Source of the DNA: an uncultured Bacteroidales bacterium
GTDB lineage: Bacteria; Bacteroidota; Bacteroidia; Bacteroidales; Paludibacteraceae
DNA: 33,758 nucleotides
Assembly (NCBI GenBank): GCA_937907165.1
Contig: CALCUH010000080.1
Span: 1 to 33,758 of the forward strand
Direction: 5' to 3'
The notes under the pieces were generated by a model. It made no database searches and was not told the DNA's origin. It was given only the letters and a program-made list of their open reading frames with translations. Positions 29,553-33,758 of this stretch are shown here, one piece after another. Within the stretch, counting starts at the first letter, position 1. Each line of letters opens with the position of its first letter. A program made the translations under genes and the position numbers.

Positions 29553-31037
29553 TTATCGGATCATTATCTTCTCTTTAAATAGACCTTCATTAGACTCAAC
29601 TACTACAAAGTAAAGTCCAGCAGGCAATGAGGCGATAGAGAGGGTGCCAACCTTCTCGGTAGAGGCTACCTTCAATCCTTGTAAACTGAACAATGTCACG
29701 CTGTTCACATCCGCAATCGCGCCATCCTTCAGGATGCGGATTTCGTCGGAAGAGATAGTCAATACCATATTGGTCTTCGAAGCGCCCATTTCGTCTATGC
29801 CCATAAGAATTGGAGGTTCACCCATCACGTCCATGATCTTCTGTACCATTTGCGGTTGGTTCCATTGGCCTGTACTACGATTCATGAATCCGTGGCACTC
29901 TCCATTCTCATTCGGCTTGGACCATCCCTCCTTTAATCCTTGTTGGTAGGTGGCCCATGTGGTTCCGTTGTCCCACAAGACGCAAGGCATCTTGTACTCC
30001 TTGGCGATTCCGTAGAACGCATCGATCCATTGCTTGCGGGTCTCGTCGCCTTGTCCCTTGTCGGAGATAGAGGTCTCGTCGATTATGACGGGGATATTTC
30101 TCGTTACGAATTTATCGTAGCAAGGGCGAAGCACATCGCGGATGGTCTGCTTGTCGCTCTCTTGGAAGTAGGTAAGGTTGCCCGAGAGGCAAAGCTCCGT
30201 AGGACGATAGGCGTGGATCTCGATACCAATACGGTTTGGGGAAGGGTCGTTTGGCATCTGGAACTTGTTGGTAACAGCTCCCTCTGGGGAGGCGTCGTAA
30301 CCTGGAATCAGAATCATGCGGTCGCGGTTGTTGGCGTGCCCGTTGTTACGGATCGCGTCGACAGCTGCTTGGTTCATGGCGTTGATGACCCCCATTGCCT
30401 CTACGACCTTTTGCTGACTGGGATTGTCGGTTGGATAAAACCACCATTCATTTTGATCACCAATCAAACGAGGCTCATTCAGCGTCTCGAAAATCAATTT
30501 TTGGTCATACTCTTTGAAGCACTCCGCCAATTGGCTCCAGATGTCCGTCACATATTTGACGGATTGGTTCTTGGTGTTGTTGGTAGGCCAGAAGTAGGGG
30601 TGGTTCCACTGATCTCCATTGTCGTGGTGAATGTTGAGGATGACAAACATATCGTTGTCGATGCCGTAGTCCACCACTTCCTTCACACGTTTCAACCATG
30701 CGTCGTCGATCATGAATTGGTATTGACCGTTGTTGGAGGTGTGTTGTCCCCAACTGACAGGAATACGAAGTGTTCTGAATCCGGCGTTTTTGACGTTGTC
30801 GATCATGCTCTTCGTGATCTTGGCGTTACCCCATGCTATCTCAGTATTCAGACCTGTGCTGGTTTGGTTTCCGAGGGCATCCAGTGAGTTGCCGACGTTC
30901 CAACCGGTGTACATTAGCTGTGAAATTTCCATCGCCTCTTTACCCTGAACTTTAACAGCCATGGCAGGGTTTGTCGTCATGGCGCAAGCAGCTGTGGCAA
31001 TGGCAAAAATCCATTTTTTAGTATTAGTCATATTCAT
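29553..31037 (-). CDS. Secreted GH5 endoglucanase with T9SS sorting domain
   Basis: Predicted extracellular endo-beta-1,4-glucanase of glycoside hydrolase family 5 (cellulase fold). Signal peptide about 1-27 (KKWIFAIATAACAM to AMA). Conserved parts of the barrel: TGWNVGNSLDA (44-54), FRTLRIPVSW (87-96), ILNIHHDNG (133-141), acid/base E188 in FETLNEPR, IEIHAYRP (272-279) and nucleophile E321 in PVIIDETS. These features suit GH5 subfamily 4, which includes cellulases and xyloglucanases. The last 70 residues are a type A T9SS sorting domain (TLFSLQGLKV, LPAGLYFVVVE). ATG 31031 is an alternative start. No linker or carbohydrate-binding module is seen. Confidence 0.92.
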   Translation of the reverse strand: MNMTNTKKWIFAIATAACAMTTNPAMAVKVQGKEAMEISQLMYTGWNVGNSLDALGNQTSTGLNTEIAWGNAKITKSMIDNVKNAGFRTLRIPVSWGQHTSNNGQYQFMIDDAWLKRVKEVVDYGIDNDMFVILNIHHDNGDQWNHPYFWPTNNTKNQSVKYVTDIWSQLAECFKEYDQKLIFETLNEPRLIGDQNEWWFYPTDNPSQQKVVEAMGVINAMNQAAVDAIRNNGHANNRDRMILIPGYDASPEGAVTNKFQMPNDPSPNRIGIEIHAYRPTELCLSGNLTYFQESDKQTIRDVLRPCYDKFVTRNIPVIIDETSISDKGQGDETRKQWIDAFYGIAKEYKMPCVLWDNGTTWATYQQGLKEGWSKPNENGECHGFMNRSTGQWNQPQMVQKIMDVMGEPPILMGIDEMGASKTNMVLTISSDEIRILKDGAIADVNSVTLFSLQGLKVASTEKVGTLSIASLPAGLYFVVVESNEGLFKEKIMIR

Positions 31038-31069
31038 TAATTGTTGTAATGGTAGTAATTATTCTGCTG

Positions 31070-31077
31070 CGAAAATA
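31070..31077 (-). promoter_or_regulatory. Candidate -7 element of the GH5 gene
   Basis: On the minus strand TATTTTCG differs from TAnnTTTG at one base. It lies 32 nt upstream of the ATG in the 160-nt gap after the hydrolase gene. Confidence 0.3.
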
Positions 31078-31197
31078 GAGAATCTATATGATATAAACAA
31101 CTTTATTGGAGAATGATGTGCGGATGGGAATCGGCAAACGAGATTTCCTTCAAGGTGTGTCGATATCGTTCTTGATGCCATTAATTTCTAAAATACA

Positions 31198-32214
31198 TTA
31201 TTCCCCATTTGCTTTCAGCCACTCAAAAATCACCTTGTAGGTTTCGTCGCGCGCGGGTTTCTCGGAGAGAATCAAGTCGTGCAAGCCGCCTTTAATATAT
31301 ATATGAGTGACATTTCCGCCCAATTGGTCTCCATATTTATGAATCTCCTTCACGTCCAATACCACATCCGAATGTTTGTACTCCTCTTTCCATTCGGCGT
31401 TCTCTTCAACGGAGTTGTCGCTGCTCATCACCAATATCGGGCAATCGATATTTAATCCCTTATGGACTTTGCGCTGTCCTCTTTGGATCGCATGAACCCA
31501 ACCGGCCCTCTTTTTGTGGCCGAAGCTCATCTTCCAATCATCGTTGTAGTACCATTCTCCATTATATTTCTTCAGTAGACTTTGGGCGTAGCCGCTGGCC
31601 TCTTGCGAGGTGCCTTGCACTTTCATCTTAGGGAAGATGCCGCCGAGAAAACTCATCACTGGAATGGCTAATCCTTCTGCCGCTTTACCCAAGTTCCAGT
31701 CTAGGAAAGGGCTGTTCAACACCAGGGCGTCCACTTTTTCTCTTTGTTTTTTTTCGTGCACATATAAAGAGGTGCTCAAACCGCCCGTGGAGTGCCCCAT
31801 TAGTATGATCTCTTCATTGCCTTCCGCGCGGGCGATGGCGATGGTGGTGTCAATGTCAGCGAAATACTCCTCCATCTTTTTGCAGAAAAAGGCGTCTTGG
31901 TTAGGCAGTAATGATCTGCCGTATTTGCGAAGGTCCACCGCATAGAAGTTGTAGCCGTGCGCGTTTGCGCTGTCGCCCAATGCGCTTTGGAAGAAATAAT
32001 CATTGTATCCGTGCACATAGACGATCGCCTTCTTTATATTAGGTAATGTTTCTTTTTTTATAATGGTGCATACAACTTTCCCGCTATAATCCTCAGGTTG
32101 CTCGATTGTTCTGTATAGATAGCCCTCATTCCAACTGTCCCGAAGGTATTGAGCGTTTGTATATACGAATGTGGACAATAATAAAATGCATAAAAGTATG
32201 AATTTCCTTTTCAT
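31198..32214 (-). CDS. Exported alpha/beta hydrolase (serine aminopeptidase / lysophospholipase type)
   Basis: Predicted secreted esterase or lipase-like hydrolase. Signal peptide 1-21 (MKRKFILLCI to YTNA). Core: AIVYVHGYNDY (63-73; oxyanion region), AVDLRKYGRS (92-101), nucleophile elbow GHSTGG (140-145; Ser142), an acid in VMSSDNS, and His312 in GGLHDLIL. The Hydrolase_4 pattern resembles monoacylglycerol lipases or lysophospholipases. The open frame extends 14 codons further upstream, but ATG 32214 gives the signal peptide at the N terminus. It lies upstream of the GH5 gene on the same strand, so carbohydrate-ester cleavage beside GH5 is conceivable but not shown. Confidence 0.83.
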   Translation of the reverse strand: MKRKFILLCILLLSTFVYTNAQYLRDSWNEGYLYRTIEQPEDYSGKVVCTIIKKETLPNIKKAIVYVHGYNDYFFQSALGDSANAHGYNFYAVDLRKYGRSLLPNQDAFFCKKMEEYFADIDTTIAIARAEGNEEIILMGHSTGGLSTSLYVHEKKQREKVDALVLNSPFLDWNLGKAAEGLAIPVMSFLGGIFPKMKVQGTSQEASGYAQSLLKKYNGEWYYNDDWKMSFGHKKRAGWVHAIQRGQRKVHKGLNIDCPILVMSSDNSVEENAEWKEEYKHSDVVLDVKEIHKYGDQLGGNVTHIYIKGGLHDLILSEKPARDETYKVIFEWLKANGE

Positions 32215-32514
32215 GTTAGTATAATTATACGATAAATATCCGTTTGAGGCATCCATCGTGTTTATTTTTCTGTTTTTGTGAGCAAAATTAGTCAGTTTTG
32301 GTCTAAAAAATTAGGTCTATTGTCGTAAAAAGCGGATTTTTTTATGGTATGTGGAATATATGATTGTTTCAATATTGGTTATATTGAATTGATAGTTGAT
32401 AATAATACATGCATATATGGACCGATTTATATTCGTAAGAAATCGTGGCTTGTAAAATTTTCTTATTGATAATCAGATTGATAAGAAAATTGTCTAAAAA
32501 TAATGGCGAATATA
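32215..32514. other. A/T-rich spacer between the hydrolase and the rRNA promoters
   Basis: No gene, repeat or convincing promoter seen. Strongly A/T-rich, as expected for the upstream region of strong rRNA promoters. Confidence 0.5.
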
Positions 32515-32546
32515 TTTGGAGGGTAACGGGTAAAGCACTACTTTTG
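32515..32546 (+). promoter_or_regulatory. rRNA promoter P1
   Basis: TTTG (32515-32518), a 20-nt spacer and TACTTTTG (32539-32546) form a full Bacteroidetes promoter, followed by CACCCGC. The context TTTGGAGG and TTTGCACCCGC is shared with P2. Confidence 0.85.
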
Positions 32547-32627
32547 CACCCGCTTTCGAGAACGAAAGGCACGGACAACGGTCCGACCGGTTCGAGAGGA
32601 GATTTGAAAAAAAAACTTTGAAAAAGA

Positions 32628-32660
32628 TTTGGAGGTTACGGAAAAAAGTTCTTACCTTTG
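32628..32660 (+). promoter_or_regulatory. rRNA promoter P2
   Basis: TTTG (32628-32631), a 21-nt spacer and TACCTTTG (32653-32660), followed again by CACCCGC, mark this as a near copy of P1 114 nt downstream. The leader to 16S then contains AGATCTTTGA (about 32713-32722), a possible antitermination boxA-like site. Confidence 0.85.
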
Positions 32661-32844
32661 CACCCGCAACTGAAAAACGAGACCCGCTGAAGTGCCGGGG
32701 GACAATAAAGAGAGATCTTTGAAGGTATTTGATCGAGACAGCAGAAATGCAAGGGAAAAGGCAACTACAGAGATGTAGACCATCAATTCCATTAAACGTA
32801 AAAAGACGGACATCGAGCTAGGAAATAAAAATAAAACAATTCAT

Positions 32845-33758
<914 letters not shown>

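Noticed and set aside
29940..30887. 315-codon open frame on the plus strand
   Set aside because: It is antisense to the GH5 catalytic domain, whose motifs are all intact. No signal or domain in the shadow frame.

Overview
The window is chromosomal DNA from a member of the Bacteroidales, probably an anaerobic polysaccharide degrader of a gut-like habitat. The evidence is the partial 16S rRNA gene at the right end, repeated promoters of the Bacteroidetes type (-7 TAnnTTTG, often with TTTG or CTTG about 20 nt upstream), several type IX secretion (T9SS) C-terminal sorting domains, a lipoprotein with a surface-export-like acidic signal, and the absence of clear Shine-Dalgarno sequences. The window stops inside 16S, which looks like a contig end at a repeated rRNA operon.

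Layout. 1-4080: an array of at least three secreted T9SS cargo genes. Two are complete, and each carries two tandem GH11 xylanase domains, the first degenerate at the catalytic glutamates and the second intact. 4342-6864: GT2 glycosyltransferase, HAD phosphatase and a uracil-DNA glycosylase-like protein. 6882-7463: a ParDE toxin-antitoxin module with a palindromic operator inside its promoter. 7489-11425: a DjlA-like co-chaperone and an oxidative-stress cluster in which OxyR is divergent from superoxide reductase and ferritin, followed by NudC. 11570-12634: a family II pyrophosphatase that appears to be a (probably surface) lipoprotein. 12826-14349: an Rpn-type nuclease and RNase HI in one operon. 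14479-16344: two GNAT acetyltransferases and a DUF5131 three-cysteine protein in one operon. 16445-20507: a secreted gluzincin-like protein, an iron-sulfur flavoprotein, MscL and ArgB.

20500-25950 is the most accessory part. A DUF4143 ATPase gene lies between two copies of the argB 3' end and terminator. It is followed by a small unknown gene with a long structured RNA tail, a hairpin terminator or attenuator, and a DpnII-type GATC restriction-modification operon in the order methylase, nuclease, second methylase. The segment ends in the scar of a second DUF4143 ATPase reduced to its first and last codons. 26036-28199 returns to core genes (YchF, a DUF4410 protein, a Dabb protein). 28354-32214 holds a second Rpn nuclease with perfect 12-bp repeats, a secreted GH5 endoglucanase and a secreted alpha/beta hydrolase. 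32515-33758 has two tandem rRNA promoters, a leader and the 5' part of 16S.

Together the GH11 and GH5 enzymes and the T9SS signals point to degradation of plant cell walls outside the cell. OxyR, superoxide reductase and ferritin form an oxygen-tolerance unit of an anaerobe. Restriction-modification, toxin-antitoxin, Rpn and DUF4143 genes make up the mobile or defence layer.
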